A DNA stretch of 44,177 nt from Azonexus sp. (GCA_031274715.1 JAISPT010000057.1:1-44177), one strand, 5' to 3'; positions 26,860-35,245 are shown, counted from the stretch's first letter. Notes: generated by a model not told the origin, from the letters alone. Program-made: numbers and translations.

Positions 26860-27287
26860 GTCGTTTTTTCTCCGTCGGTTCGGGTTGTCAGCCGCGCGGC
26901 CGAGGCGGCAGCATAAACCGAGGTTCCGGCCGATGCCAGTCCTCCGTTTGGCGAAGACCCGTCCGTGCATGGTGCGACCGGCAAGCATTTACGGCTTGTC
27001 TACCGAATGGATAGCAGCGGAAATTTTTGATCGGGTTCCGTGCAATTCCTCACGGGTATACCTCGCCTGGCGAGGGCAATATCGGCTTGACCGCTGGCCA
27101 CAGATTGGCCGGCGCAAACAGCGTCACGATCTGCCTGATGTTCTTCACCAAGCCGCGATGGCGAACTTTGATGTAGCCGACCTGACCGTTCGTCGGCGAC
27201 ACCCAGCCATCCAGCGCGGCACCTTCAGGAAAACACGGACAGGTCGTTAACAGGCTTGGGGGCAACGTGATTTTTCGGAGGTCCGCC
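26860..27287. other. 428-base gap with transposase debris
   Basis: The left part is the upstream region of the aminotransferase. The right part holds a minus-strand remnant of a DDE transposase (27050-27190). The DUF3567-like ribosome binding site (CGGAGG) lies at the right end. I see no complete gene. Confidence 0.5.
27050..27190 (-). pseudogene. C-terminal remnant of an IS5/IS1182-type transposase
   Basis: The minus frame reads IKVRHRGLVKNIRQIVTLFA followed by PANLW. This resembles the conserved C-terminal end of IS5-group transposases (KVRYRGLxKNxxQLxTLFALxNLW). The rest of the gene and any inverted repeats are missing. Confidence 0.5.
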
Positions 27288-27521
27288 ATGAACGTCATCT
27301 ACAGCAGCGAGCATTTCTGGATCCTGGCCTATCCTGCCCAGCAGGGCTTCGAGTTGTTCGACAAGGATGGGATGCGGACGTTGTTCCTGCAAGGTGCGTC
27401 CGCCCGCCACTTCTACAATGCGATGGAAGAAATTCCCGAAGCTGAGCGTGACTACGCGACCATCGACGCCTTCCTTGACGACTACTGCGCGGGCAGCGCT
27501 CGGCCCATCATTATCCACTGA
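27288..27521 (+). CDS. DUF3567-like small protein
   Basis: The 77-residue protein reads MNVIYSSEHFWILAYP, then GFELFDKDGMRTLFLQGASA, and ends PIIIH. This matches the outline of DUF3567 (MxxIYxS...GFEIxDK...xIFxxG...QPVxLH), a small family of Betaproteobacteria with unknown function. The ATG at 27288 follows CGGAGG. It is a soluble protein with no cysteines. Repeat copy C follows nine bases after its stop. Confidence 0.65.
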   Translation: MNVIYSSEHFWILAYPAQQGFELFDKDGMRTLFLQGASARHFYNAMEEIPEAERDYATIDAFLDDYCAGSARPIIIH

Positions 27522-27529
27522 GTTGTGGA

Positions 27530-27561
27530 GAGTCACCCCAGGCTTCAGCCTGGGGTGACTC
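27530..27561. repeat. perfect 15-bp inverted repeat, repeat family copy C
   Basis: GAGTCACCCCAGGCT, a TC spacer and AGCCTGGGGTGACTC form a perfect palindrome. Its core is the second hairpin of copies A and B (loop TTCA) and the same GACTC flank is present. It may be a REP-like unit or a terminator without a T run. Confidence 0.65.
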
Positions 27562-27601
27562 GCGTGCTAGAATCGTGCCCATTGTCTTGATTACGCGGGG
27601 A

Positions 27602-27820
27602 ATGCAGCCAATGGGCCAGGTCAATTCGAGCTATGTGTCCGATCACCAGACGTGGATGAACGAGCAACTGGAGAAGAATCCGCAATGGAGTGCCGACCAG
27701 AAGGCCGGCCGTGCCCTGTGGTGGGACAAGAAGCAGACAGTGGATGAGACGGCGCGCAATGCCGAGTCGAGTGTGGCGCAGAAACCTTATCCCTACGACG
27801 TCAACTTTTACGGCGAGTAA
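27602..27820 (+). CDS. DUF3460-like small protein
   Basis: The 72-residue protein reads YVSDHQTWMNEQLEKNP, then AGRALWWDK and ends in PYPYDVNFYGE. This fits DUF3460, a short betaproteobacterial family (YxSDxTxFLxxLK...RxLLWDK). The function is unknown. Starts at 27602 and 27611 are both possible; the first follows GCGGGG. Confidence 0.65.
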   Translation: MQPMGQVNSSYVSDHQTWMNEQLEKNPQWSADQKAGRALWWDKKQTVDETARNAESSVAQKPYPYDVNFYGE

Positions 27821-27845
27821 CAGTCGGCAGTTAAGCCGCCCAAAC

Positions 27846-27873
27846 AAAAGCCGGTCTTTCGACCGGCTTTTTT
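27846..27873. terminator. bidirectional terminator
   Basis: AAAAGCCGGTC and GACCGGCTTTTTT form a strong hairpin around TTTC, with A and T runs on either side. It separates the DUF3460-like gene from the convergent pat gene. Confidence 0.85.
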
Positions 27874-27904
27874 GTTGCTTGGACCCGCTATCGCAGGCCG
27901 GTGC

Positions 27905-30601
27905 TCAGGTGCCCACCAGCGGCTTGACCACGCGTTTGACGGACGTGTCCTCGGGGTGCGGGTGGATAGTAAAGCCGAGGCTGGTCATCAGGCGGAACAT
28001 CTTGCTGTTGGTCGACAGCACGTCGCCGACGACGGCACGGTAGCCCTTCATCCGGGCGCAGTCGATCAGCGCCGTCATCAGCTTGCGGCCGACGCCGCAT
28101 TTCTGCCAGTCGTCGCTGACGGCTAGCGCGAATTCGACCGATTCGCCGTCCGGATTGCCGACGTAGCGGCCGACGCCGATCTGCGTCTCCTTGCCTTCAT
28201 CGTCGGTGATTACCGCTACCAGCGCCATTTCCCGGTCATAGTCGATCTGCGTGAAGCGTACCAGCATGGTCTGGGTCAGCTCGCGCAGGGTGTCCATGAA
28301 GCGGTAATAGCGCGACTCGTCGGACATGGACTTGACGAACTCCTGCTCGAGGTCGGCGTCTTCCGGCCGGATCGGGCGGATGGTGACGATCTTGCCATCG
28401 TTCATCTGCCATTCCTGGATCAGGTGCACCGGGTAGGGATAGATGGCCATATGCGCGTAGCGGTCGCCGGTGGCGCCGGCGGCGTGGTCGATGACGATGC
28501 GCGCGTCGGCGGCGATGGCGCCGTGTTCGTCGACGATCAGCGGATTGAGGTCGAGCTCCATGATCCACGGCAGCTCGCAGACCATTTCAGAAATGCACAG
28601 CAGCACTTCCTTGAGCGCATCGCGGTCGACCGGTGGCATGTTGTGGAACTGGCCGAGGATTTTCGAGGCGCGCGTCGAGTCGATCAGGTCCTTGGCCAGG
28701 AACTTGTTCAGCGGCGGCAGCGCGACCGAGCGGTCGCTGAAAATCTCGACGTCGAAGCCACCGGCACCGAAGGTGATCACCGGCCCGAAGATCGGGTCGC
28801 GGAAGACGCCAATCATCAGTTCGCGACCGTGCGGTCGGGACAGGAAGGGCTCGATCGAAATGCCATTGATCTTGGCCGTCGGATGGCGCTTTTGCACCGT
28901 GTCGATGATGTCGTGATAGGCGTTGCGTACCGCCGGCGCGTTCTGGATGTTCAGGCGTACCCCGCCGGCGTCCGACTTGTGCGGCAGGTCTGGCGAGTCG
29001 ACCTTCATGGCGACCGGGAAGCCGATCTGTTCGGCCAGCAGCAAGGCCTCGGTGGCGGTACGGGCGACCATGGTCTGCGCCACCGGTACCTTGAAGGCGC
29101 GCAGAATGGCCTTCGATTCCATTTCCGACAGCACCTTGCGCCGCTCGGCGAGCAAGGCCTCGATCAGCATCTTGGCCCCTTCGGCCTCGGGCCGGCCGTA
29201 CTGGCGGGTCGGTTCCGGCGTCTGCAACAGCAGGTGCTGGTTGCGGTAATACTTGGAGATGTGGTGGAACAGCTCGATTGCGGTTTCCGGTATGCGGAAG
29301 ACCGGAATGCCGGAATCTTCCAGCAGCTTGCGGGCCTCATGCACCTGCTCCTCGCCCATCCAGCAGCAGATCAATGAGCGGTTGAGCTTGTCGACGACCT
29401 CGACGATGGCCTTGGCGACACCCAGCGGATCGGTCATCGCCTGCGGCGATAGCATTACCAGTGTGCTGTCCACGTTGGCGTCGTGTGCGACGGCCAGAAT
29501 CGTTTCGCGGTAGCGCTCCGGCGTCGCGTCGCCGCCGATGTCGATTGGGTTGTTGTGCGACCAGCTCGGCGGCAGCGCTTTGTTGAGCACGGTCATCGTC
29601 TCGTTGCTCAACTCGGCCAGCGGAATGCCGAGGTCGCCGGCGCGGTCGGCGGCCATGGCGCCAGGACCGCCGCCGTTGGTGATGATGGCCAGGCGGTTGC
29701 CCTGCGGGCGGAATTTGGAAGCCAGCGCCTTGGCGGCGTAGAACAACTGGCCAACGTTCTGTACGCGGACCACGCCGGCGCGACGCACGGCGGCGTCGAA
29801 AACGGTGTCAGAGACGGCAGCCATGCCCGAATGCGTTGTTGCCGCCAGCGAACCGGCCTCATGGCGACCGGCCTTGAGCAGGATGATCGGCTTGATGCGC
29901 GCCGCCGAGCGTAGGGCGCTCATCAAACGCCGGGCATTGCGGATGCCCTCGATGTACATCAGGATGTAATGGGTGCGGTTGTCGTAGACCAGGTAGTCGA
30001 GAATTTCGCCGAAATCGACGTCGGCGGTCATGCCCAGCGAGATCACCGAGGAAAAGCCGACCTGGTTGGCCTTGGCCCAGTCGAGCATGGCCGAGCACAT
30101 GGCGCCGGACTGCGAGATTAGCGCCAGGTTGCCCGGGCCGGCGGTGATGCGGGTAAAGGTGGCGTTCAGGCCGAGTTCGGGGCGGATGATGCCGAGGCAG
30201 TTGGGGCCGAGAATGCGCACGTTGTAGGAACGAGCGATTTCGAGCATCTTGCGTTCGAGGGCGGCCCCGACGTGGCCGGCCTCGGAGAAGCCGGAGGTAA
30301 TGACGATGACGTTACGCACACCGCTACGTCCGCACTGCTCGATGAGTTGCGGCACGGCCTGCGGGCGGGTGGCGATCACCGCCATCTCGACGCGGGCGCC
30401 GATTTCCTCGATCGACTTCCAGGCGGGCTGGCCCTGGATCGTCTCGTGCTTGGGATTGATGGCGTACAGTCGGCCCTTGTAGTCCGAGCTGAGGATGTTC
30501 TTGAAGATGACACCTCCGACCGAGTTTTCCCGGTCGGAAGCGCCGATCACGGCGACCGATTTTGGTTCGAACAGGGCGGTGAGATAGTGCTGTTCCAGCA
30601 T
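27905..30601 (-). CDS. pat: Pat-type protein lysine acetyltransferase (acyl-CoA synthetase-like + GNAT)
   Basis: The 898-residue protein joins an NDP-forming acyl-CoA synthetase-like part (CoA-binding start KSVAVIGASDRENSVGG, GPNCLGII, ALISQSGAMCS), an ATP-grasp part (KSDAGGVRLNI) and a C-terminal GNAT domain (from about residue 730, with YVGNPDGESVEFALAVSDDW and GVGRKLMTALID). The layout and length match Salmonella Pat and E. coli PatZ, which acetylate a lysine of Acs and switch it off. The acs gene lies in the same window with its target lysine intact. Nearby genes are unrelated, so control in trans is likely. The ATG at 30601 follows GAGGACA. Confidence 0.9.
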   Translation of the reverse strand: MLEQHYLTALFEPKSVAVIGASDRENSVGGVIFKNILSSDYKGRLYAINPKHETIQGQPAWKSIEEIGARVEMAVIATRPQAVPQLIEQCGRSGVRNVIVITSGFSEAGHVGAALERKMLEIARSYNVRILGPNCLGIIRPELGLNATFTRITAGPGNLALISQSGAMCSAMLDWAKANQVGFSSVISLGMTADVDFGEILDYLVYDNRTHYILMYIEGIRNARRLMSALRSAARIKPIILLKAGRHEAGSLAATTHSGMAAVSDTVFDAAVRRAGVVRVQNVGQLFYAAKALASKFRPQGNRLAIITNGGGPGAMAADRAGDLGIPLAELSNETMTVLNKALPPSWSHNNPIDIGGDATPERYRETILAVAHDANVDSTLVMLSPQAMTDPLGVAKAIVEVVDKLNRSLICCWMGEEQVHEARKLLEDSGIPVFRIPETAIELFHHISKYYRNQHLLLQTPEPTRQYGRPEAEGAKMLIEALLAERRKVLSEMESKAILRAFKVPVAQTMVARTATEALLLAEQIGFPVAMKVDSPDLPHKSDAGGVRLNIQNAPAVRNAYHDIIDTVQKRHPTAKINGISIEPFLSRPHGRELMIGVFRDPIFGPVITFGAGGFDVEIFSDRSVALPPLNKFLAKDLIDSTRASKILGQFHNMPPVDRDALKEVLLCISEMVCELPWIMELDLNPLIVDEHGAIAADARIVIDHAAGATGDRYAHMAIYPYPVHLIQEWQMNDGKIVTIRPIRPEDADLEQEFVKSMSDESRYYRFMDTLRELTQTMLVRFTQIDYDREMALVAVITDDEGKETQIGVGRYVGNPDGESVEFALAVSDDWQKCGVGRKLMTALIDCARMKGYRAVVGDVLSTNSKMFRLMTSLGFTIHPHPEDTSVKRVVKPLVGT

Positions 30602-30666
30602 GGTGTGTCCTCGGCTGCGAGTGTTATTGTGCGGCGCACAATTCTATCATGGAAGCGTATTCTGGA

Positions 30667-30721
30667 TCACAGTTTCAGCCGGGACGTCAAGCGCTGGTTC
30701 CAGGCTGCTTTCGATCAGCAG
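30667..30721 (-). pseudogene. partial duplicate of the osmC-like 3' end
   Basis: By eye, about 85% of the bases match 31998-32051. The minus frame reads LLIESSLEPALDVPAET against LLIESRLEPTLDIPSKP in the intact gene, but lacks its stop codon and is not preceded by the rest of the gene. Confidence 0.45.
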
Positions 30722-30780
30722 TGCACGACCTGTCGGCTCGGGTGCCCAGGCTTGCGGACCGCTCGCCTGGGCCGCTTTCA

Positions 30781-30930
30781 TCATGCTATGCAGGTACCCG
30801 ACGCCATTCCCAGCGTAGTGGCAATGTCCTTGACTACCGTGCCGCGCCGATGCAGTCGCACGGCCTGCTTGTGTCTCTCATGCTGCGCTTGCCGCGACAG
30901 CGTGCATCCGCCTGTCCATCCGCTTCAACT
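30781..30930 (-). pseudogene. possible remnant of a helix-turn-helix gene (transposase-like)
   Basis: The minus frame reads HERHKQAVRLHRRGTVVKDI followed by ATTLGMASGT, which resembles an N-terminal transposase or resolvase HTH. It is short, lacks a start and ends early, and a second frame upstream suggests a frameshift. Confidence 0.25.
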
Positions 30931-30991
30931 GAGGGTATCTCTACAAAATCAACCTTTAATTGCCAAGTGAATAACTGAACCGTTGTTGGAC

Positions 30992-31888
30992 TTAATGCGT
31001 CTTATCCATTCCCACTCCGGCCAGCGGATGGCCGACCAGGCGGGTGAGGATGGCCAACGGGCTGGATTGTGGGTCGGCCTCGCCGCCCGGCGGCAGATGC
31101 AGGGTCTGCTCCATCATGTACTGACCGCTCATGACCCCGTGCGCGGCCCCGTCGGCGTAGCACACCCACACGCAGCCGGGCGGGAAAGGCTGGGTCGCCA
31201 CGGCGCCGGTTTTTTGATACTGCTCGTCTTCCTTCATCAGGTTGTGCAGGTAGAACATCAAGTGGTCGTATTCGCTGCGTACCGATTTGGTGGCGCGGAC
31301 GGCATTGAGCAGCTTGGCTTTCACTGGGCTGTAGGGCGGAATCCGCGGTAGGTAGCGCTTGGCGACGGTTTCGAACGATTCACCGACGCGCCACACACGC
31401 GGCTGGCCGTTGGGATTGAGATTGGTGAACACGCGCAAAATCCGCTCGCCATAGGTCGGGCGGGTGGCGAAGGCGTCGAAGTGCAGGCGCCGGTCATCGG
31501 CGTGTACCGACTGCGAGCGCGTTTCCACCTGCTTGGGCCTGAAACTGGTCGGGGCCACGCGCAACGTACCGCGATAGTGTGGAAACAGGCCATCGACCAG
31601 CGCCAGCACTTGCTGGCGATAGCGGACAATCATGCCGGTCAGCAGCTTTTGCTCTTCCGATGTGCCAGCGGCGTGCTTGAGAACGCCGTCGCTGCCCAGA
31701 CTGACGTTGCGCGCGCCGGCCTTGAGCACGTTCTCGCGCAGCAGCGGTTTTTCTTCCGGCCGTAGATCGAACGCCAAGCGTGGAAAGTACAGCACCTGCC
31801 CGCTTTCGATCGCGGCAGTCCATTCGGGCGGGCTGTTGCGCGCCTGATTCCAATCGGTGAAGTCAATCTCAATGATGGGTGAACCCAT
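30992..31888 (-). CDS. kdoO: Kdo hydroxylase (KdoO-like, Fe(II)/2-oxoglutarate dioxygenase)
   Basis: The 298-residue enzyme belongs to the family that hydroxylates Kdo of the lipopolysaccharide inner core to Ko, as known from Burkholderia and Yersinia. A jelly-roll metal site is suggested by HFDAF (H136, D138) with SVHADDRRL before it, and a distal His in DGAAHGVMSGQYMMEQTLHL. The start MGSPIIEIDFTDWN is family-like; the ATG at 31888 follows AAAGG, and an in-frame ATG at 31939 would add 17 residues. No lipid A genes are adjacent. Confidence 0.8.
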   Translation of the reverse strand: MGSPIIEIDFTDWNQARNSPPEWTAAIESGQVLYFPRLAFDLRPEEKPLLRENVLKAGARNVSLGSDGVLKHAAGTSEEQKLLTGMIVRYRQQVLALVDGLFPHYRGTLRVAPTSFRPKQVETRSQSVHADDRRLHFDAFATRPTYGERILRVFTNLNPNGQPRVWRVGESFETVAKRYLPRIPPYSPVKAKLLNAVRATKSVRSEYDHLMFYLHNLMKEDEQYQKTGAVATQPFPPGCVWVCYADGAAHGVMSGQYMMEQTLHLPPGGEADPQSSPLAILTRLVGHPLAGVGMDKTH

Positions 31889-31997
31889 GTCATGCGCGCC
31901 TTTGAAATTCCAAGCTGCCACAGTGCCGTACCAACGCACAGCCGCTGCAACACATACATCACGCTGCCTGCCGCAGGCTACAGCGCGGGCGAATAAA

Positions 31998-32432
31998 TCA
32001 CGGTTTCGACGGGATGTCGAGCGTCGGTTCCAGGCGGCTTTCGATCAGCAGCGGCTGGCTGAGGGCGCGGTGGACCGGGCATTTTTCGGCGATTTCAAGC
32101 AGTCGCTGGCGCTCGGCGGAACTCAGGTTGCCCTCCAGAGTGATGCGCCGTTCGATGCGGTCGCGGCGACTACCATCAATGTCGACCTTCTCGTGCTGCA
32201 ACTCGACGCTGACCCGGCGTAGCGCCAGGCCCTTGCGTTCGGCGTACATGCGCAGCGTCATTGAGGTGCAAGCACCGAGCGCGGTGAGCAAGAAATCGAA
32301 GGGGGCCGGGCCGCCGTCGCCACCACCCACACTGGCCGGTTCGTCGGCCACCAGGCGGTGCTGGCCGACCCGGACCTCCTGCTGGTATCTTCCCCTGCCG
32401 CTTTCAGCGACGACCACCACTGTATCCGCCAT
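31998..32432 (-). CDS. OsmC/Ohr-like family protein
   Basis: The 144-residue protein has the OsmC fold pattern: PASVGGGDGGPAPFDFLLTA followed by LGACTSMTLRMYAERKGL (with the conserved peroxidatic-type Cys in GACTSMT), and CPVHRAL (second Cys) near the C-terminus. OsmC-like enzymes reduce organic hydroperoxides. The ATG at 32432 has a strong ribosome binding site (CGGAGG); M11 upstream at 32462 is possible. Its start codon shares two bases with the start of the divergent methyltransferase gene. Confidence 0.87.
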   Translation of the reverse strand: MADTVVVVAESGRGRYQQEVRVGQHRLVADEPASVGGGDGGPAPFDFLLTALGACTSMTLRMYAERKGLALRRVSVELQHEKVDIDGSRRDRIERRITLEGNLSSAERQRLLEIAEKCPVHRALSQPLLIESRLEPTLDIPSKP

Positions 32433-32904
32433 GACTGCCTCCGTGAATGAACCATTTGACATGATACCGCCTTCGCCCTGGGTTGAGGCACATGCCGCAT
32501 GTTTGCCGGCAGGGCGGCTAGTGCTCGACCTGGCTTGCGGCCACGGCCGCCACAGCCGCCTGCTGGCGGCCGGCGGCTGGCCGGTGCTGGCGGTCGACCG
32601 CGATGCTTCGGTGCTGGCTGTGCTGCGTGGCGTCGCCGGCATCGTCGTTACCAACTACCTGTGGCGGCCGCGCCTGCCCGATTTGCTGGCCCTGCTGGCA
32701 CCGGGTGGGGTGTTGATCTACGAAACCTTCATGGACGGCAACGCCGCCTATGGCAAGCCGACCAATCCTGATTTCCTGCTCCGGCCCGGCGAGTTGCGTG
32801 CCGTGGCGGCGGCCGCCGGCTTGCGTGAGATCGCTTTCGCCGAAGGCTATGTCGAACGGCCGAAGCCGGCCATGCGTCAGGCGATTTGCGCTGTGCGCGA
32901 ATGA
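32431..32904 (+). CDS. class I SAM methyltransferase-like protein with an internal deletion
   Basis: The 157-residue protein has motif I LVLDLACGHGRHSRLLA and the acidic strand-2 end AVDRD. It then runs directly from LRGVAG to IVVTNYLWRP, LLALLAPGGVLIYETFM and NPDFLLRPGEL. Related proteins have about 25-35 residues between these points, holding the aDLE.../WPL...FD segment, so part of the SAM pocket seems missing. Activity is doubtful. Starts at 32431 or 32461 are possible; neither has a good ribosome binding site. The 3' end overlaps selU by 28 bases on the other strand. Confidence 0.68.
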   Translation: MTASVNEPFDMIPPSPWVEAHAACLPAGRLVLDLACGHGRHSRLLAAGGWPVLAVDRDASVLAVLRGVAGIVVTNYLWRPRLPDLLALLAPGGVLIYETFMDGNAAYGKPTNPDFLLRPGELRAVAAAAGLREIAFAEGYVERPKPAMRQAICAVRE

Positions 32905-33935
32905 ACGATGGCTTCTGCCAAGCGGGCGATGCCAGCCGGCGACAGGTCGTCGGTGGCGAAATTCTGGCGCGGCGCCGGCCCGAAGTGATGATTCTGCGAG
33001 CGGTGATAGAGTGGATCGTAGTGCTGTTCGAGCAATTCGCCGACCAGGGCCGGCCACTGGCCGGCGGCGGCTAAGCCCTGCCAGCGGCCGATGGTTTCTC
33101 GGCTTTGCAAGGCGTGCAGTGCTGCCAGGCGGCTGGCGAGGAATTCGGGGCGGGTCAGCAGGTAGTCGTAGTCGCGCAGCAGGAAATCGACGCGGGCGGC
33201 GGCGGCCGCGTCGATGCTCAGGCATTCGCCGTCGCGGATGCGTTCGATCAGCGCTTCCGGCACGTGCAAGTTGCCAATCTTGCGGCTTTCCGCCTCGACA
33301 TAGACTGGCCGGGCTGGGTCGAAAGCCTGCAAAGCCAGTAGTAGAGCGGTTTCAAAGCCTTTCTGGGTAGGTTGCGGCTCGTCCGGCAGCACGCCGAGCA
33401 CCGAGCCCTTGTGGCGGGCCAGCGATTCAAGGTCGAGCACTTGTTCGCCGAGTGCCGCAATGGCCTGCAGAATGCGCGTCTTGGCGCAGCCGGTGGCGCC
33501 GGCGACGACGCAAAAGTGTAGGGCGGCCGGCAGTTCCTGCAAGCGGGCGATGACATGCGTGCGCCAGGCCTTGTAACCGCCGTCGAGTTGACCGGCCGGC
33601 CAGCCAATGGCGCGGAAGATGGTGGTCATTGCGCCACTGCGGTCGCCGCCGCGCCAGCAGTAGATCAGCGGCCGCCAGTGCTTGGGCCGGTCGAGGAAGC
33701 GTTGGCGTAAGTAGTGGGCGATGTTCTCGGCGACCAGGGCGGCCCCGAGCTTCTTGGCCTCAAAGGGCGAAATCTGCTTGTACAGGGTACCGACCTCGGC
33801 ACGCTGGGCATTGTCGAGAACTGGGCAATTGCAAGCGCCGGGAATGTGATCCTCGGCAAACTCGGCCGGCGAGCGGACGTCGATGATCTCGTCGAAGCTG
33901 GCGAGATCGGCCACCGTGGGGCGTTTGGGCTTCAT
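32877..33935 (-). CDS. selU: tRNA 2-selenouridine synthase
   Basis: The 352-residue enzyme (SelU/MnmH/YbbB) converts 2-thiouridine at tRNA position 34 to geranyl-thio- and then seleno-uridine. It has an N-terminal rhodanese domain with catalytic C93 (YCWRGGDRSG) and a C-terminal P-loop domain with GATGCAKT (146-153). Length matches the family. The adjoining tesA and ybbA genes are also close to ybbB in E. coli, so the grouping is partly conserved. A selenium donor gene (selD) is not in the window. Confidence 0.94.
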   Translation of the reverse strand: MKPKRPTVADLASFDEIIDVRSPAEFAEDHIPGACNCPVLDNAQRAEVGTLYKQISPFEAKKLGAALVAENIAHYLRQRFLDRPKHWRPLIYCWRGGDRSGAMTTIFRAIGWPAGQLDGGYKAWRTHVIARLQELPAALHFCVVAGATGCAKTRILQAIAALGEQVLDLESLARHKGSVLGVLPDEPQPTQKGFETALLLALQAFDPARPVYVEAESRKIGNLHVPEALIERIRDGECLSIDAAAAARVDFLLRDYDYLLTRPEFLASRLAALHALQSRETIGRWQGLAAAGQWPALVGELLEQHYDPLYHRSQNHHFGPAPRQNFATDDLSPAGIARLAEAIVHSRTAQIA

Positions 33936-33939
33936 CCGG

Positions 33940-34542
33940 TTATTTTAGCAAGGGGACGAGGGCGACCCAGACATGATCGAGAATTAGCGGCTGCGCCGCG
34001 GCGGTCGGATGCAGATTGTCGGGCTGGAACAATTCTGGCCGGCTGGCTACCGGTTCGAGCAGGAAAGGCAGTAGCGCGATCTTCCGCGCCCGGGCGAGGT
34101 CGGCGAAGGTGGCCTGGAATTCATCGGCATAGGGCCCGTAATTGGGGGGCAGGCGCATGCCGGCCAGTAGCACCCGGGCGCCGGCTTTCTGCGCTGCCGC
34201 GATCATGGCCTCGAGGTTGCTCCGCATCTGGCCGAGCGTCAGGCCGCGCAAGCCGTCGTTAGCGCCCAGCGCGATGACGACGACCGCTGGCCGATGGGCC
34301 TGGAGCGCCGGTGCCAGGCGGGAACGGCCGCCAGCCGTGGTTTCGCCCGAGACAGAGATGTTGACGACGCTATAATCGAGGCGCTGCTCGGCCAGCCGCC
34401 CGGCCAGCAGCGACGGCCAGGCCTGTTCCGGGCGCAGGCCGTAACCGGCCGACAACGAGTCGCCGACGATGAGAATGGTTTTCGCGGCCAGCGCCGCGGG
34501 GGCGCCGAGCAGCAGGGCAATCAGCAAGAGGAAGGGCCGCAT
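33940..34542 (-). CDS. tesA: periplasmic arylesterase / thioesterase I (SGNH hydrolase)
   Basis: The 200-residue enzyme has a Sec signal peptide (MRPFLLLIALLLGAPAALAA, cut near residue 19-20). SGNH blocks are visible: GDSLS with the nucleophile S29, the Gly of SVSGETTAGG, the Asn of GANDG, and the Asp/His pair in DNLHPT. It hydrolyses esters and acyl-thioesters in the periplasm. It is divergent from ybbA, as in many Proteobacteria, and its ATG overlaps the ybbA ATG by two bases. Confidence 0.93.
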   Translation of the reverse strand: MRPFLLLIALLLGAPAALAAKTILIVGDSLSAGYGLRPEQAWPSLLAGRLAEQRLDYSVVNISVSGETTAGGRSRLAPALQAHRPAVVVIALGANDGLRGLTLGQMRSNLEAMIAAAQKAGARVLLAGMRLPPNYGPYADEFQATFADLARARKIALLPFLLEPVASRPELFQPDNLHPTAAAQPLILDHVWVALVPLLK

Positions 34543-35239
34543 GGCAGATGAACCGGTGGTGGACGTAGCGAAATTGGGCAAGACCGTCGATAACGGCGGC
34601 GAGCCGCTGACGATCCTGCAGAATATTACCTTCTCTGTCGCCGCCGGCGAGACGGTGGCCATCGTTGGCGCTTCCGGTTCCGGCAAATCGACGCTGCTCG
34701 GTCTGCTGGCCGGTCTTGATCTGCCCAGCAGTGGCGAGGTTCGCCTCGACGGCATCGCCCTGGCCGGTCTCGACGAGGACGCCCGGGCGGTGCTGCGCGG
34801 CCGCCTGCTCGGTTTCGTCTTTCAGTCCTTCCAGTTGCTGCCGGCGCTGACGGCGCTGGAAAACGTCATGCTGCCGCTCGAACTGGCCGGCGCCAAGGGT
34901 GCCGGTGACACTGCTCGCGACTGGCTGCGGCGCGTCGGCCTCGGGGAGCGCTTGCGGCATTACCCGAAGCATCTCTCCGGCGGCGAGCAGCAGCGTGTGG
35001 CTCTGGCTCGTGCCTTCGCCCCGGCACCGCGCCTGGTGCTGGCCGACGAACCGACCGGCAATCTCGACGCAGTGACTGGCCAGCAGATCATCGATCTGAT
35101 GTTCGAGTTGAATGCCAGGGAGGGCACGACGCTGATTCTGGTCACCCACGATGAGGCCATCGCCGCCCGCTGCGGGCGGGTGTTGCGCATCCAGGCCGGA
35201 GAGTTGGCAACTGAGCTGGCAACCGATCCGGCCGGCTGA
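34541..35239 (+). CDS. ybbA: ABC transporter ATP-binding protein (YbbA, LolD-like)
   Basis: The 232-residue ATPase has Walker A GASGSGKST (43-51), signature LSGGEQQR (145-152) and Walker B LVLADEPTGNLD (165-176). It belongs to the MacB/LolD group. In E. coli, ybbA is followed by the permease gene ybbP; here no permease follows, and the next gene is on the other strand, so its partner must be elsewhere or be lost. The ATG at 34541 follows GAGGAAGG, located inside the tesA coding region. Confidence 0.9.
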   Translation: MADEPVVDVAKLGKTVDNGGEPLTILQNITFSVAAGETVAIVGASGSGKSTLLGLLAGLDLPSSGEVRLDGIALAGLDEDARAVLRGRLLGFVFQSFQLLPALTALENVMLPLELAGAKGAGDTARDWLRRVGLGERLRHYPKHLSGGEQQRVALARAFAPAPRLVLADEPTGNLDAVTGQQIIDLMFELNAREGTTLILVTHDEAIAARCGRVLRIQAGELATELATDPAG

Positions 35240-35245
35240 AGCTTG

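Larger units (their letters stand above)
30602..30991. other. 390-base gap of decayed sequence
   Basis: I see no intact gene. It holds a fragment similar to the 3' end of the osmC-like gene (30667-30721) and a minus-strand frame with a helix-turn-helix-like stretch (30781-30930). The right end is AT-rich and borders the Kdo hydroxylase stop. Confidence 0.45.
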
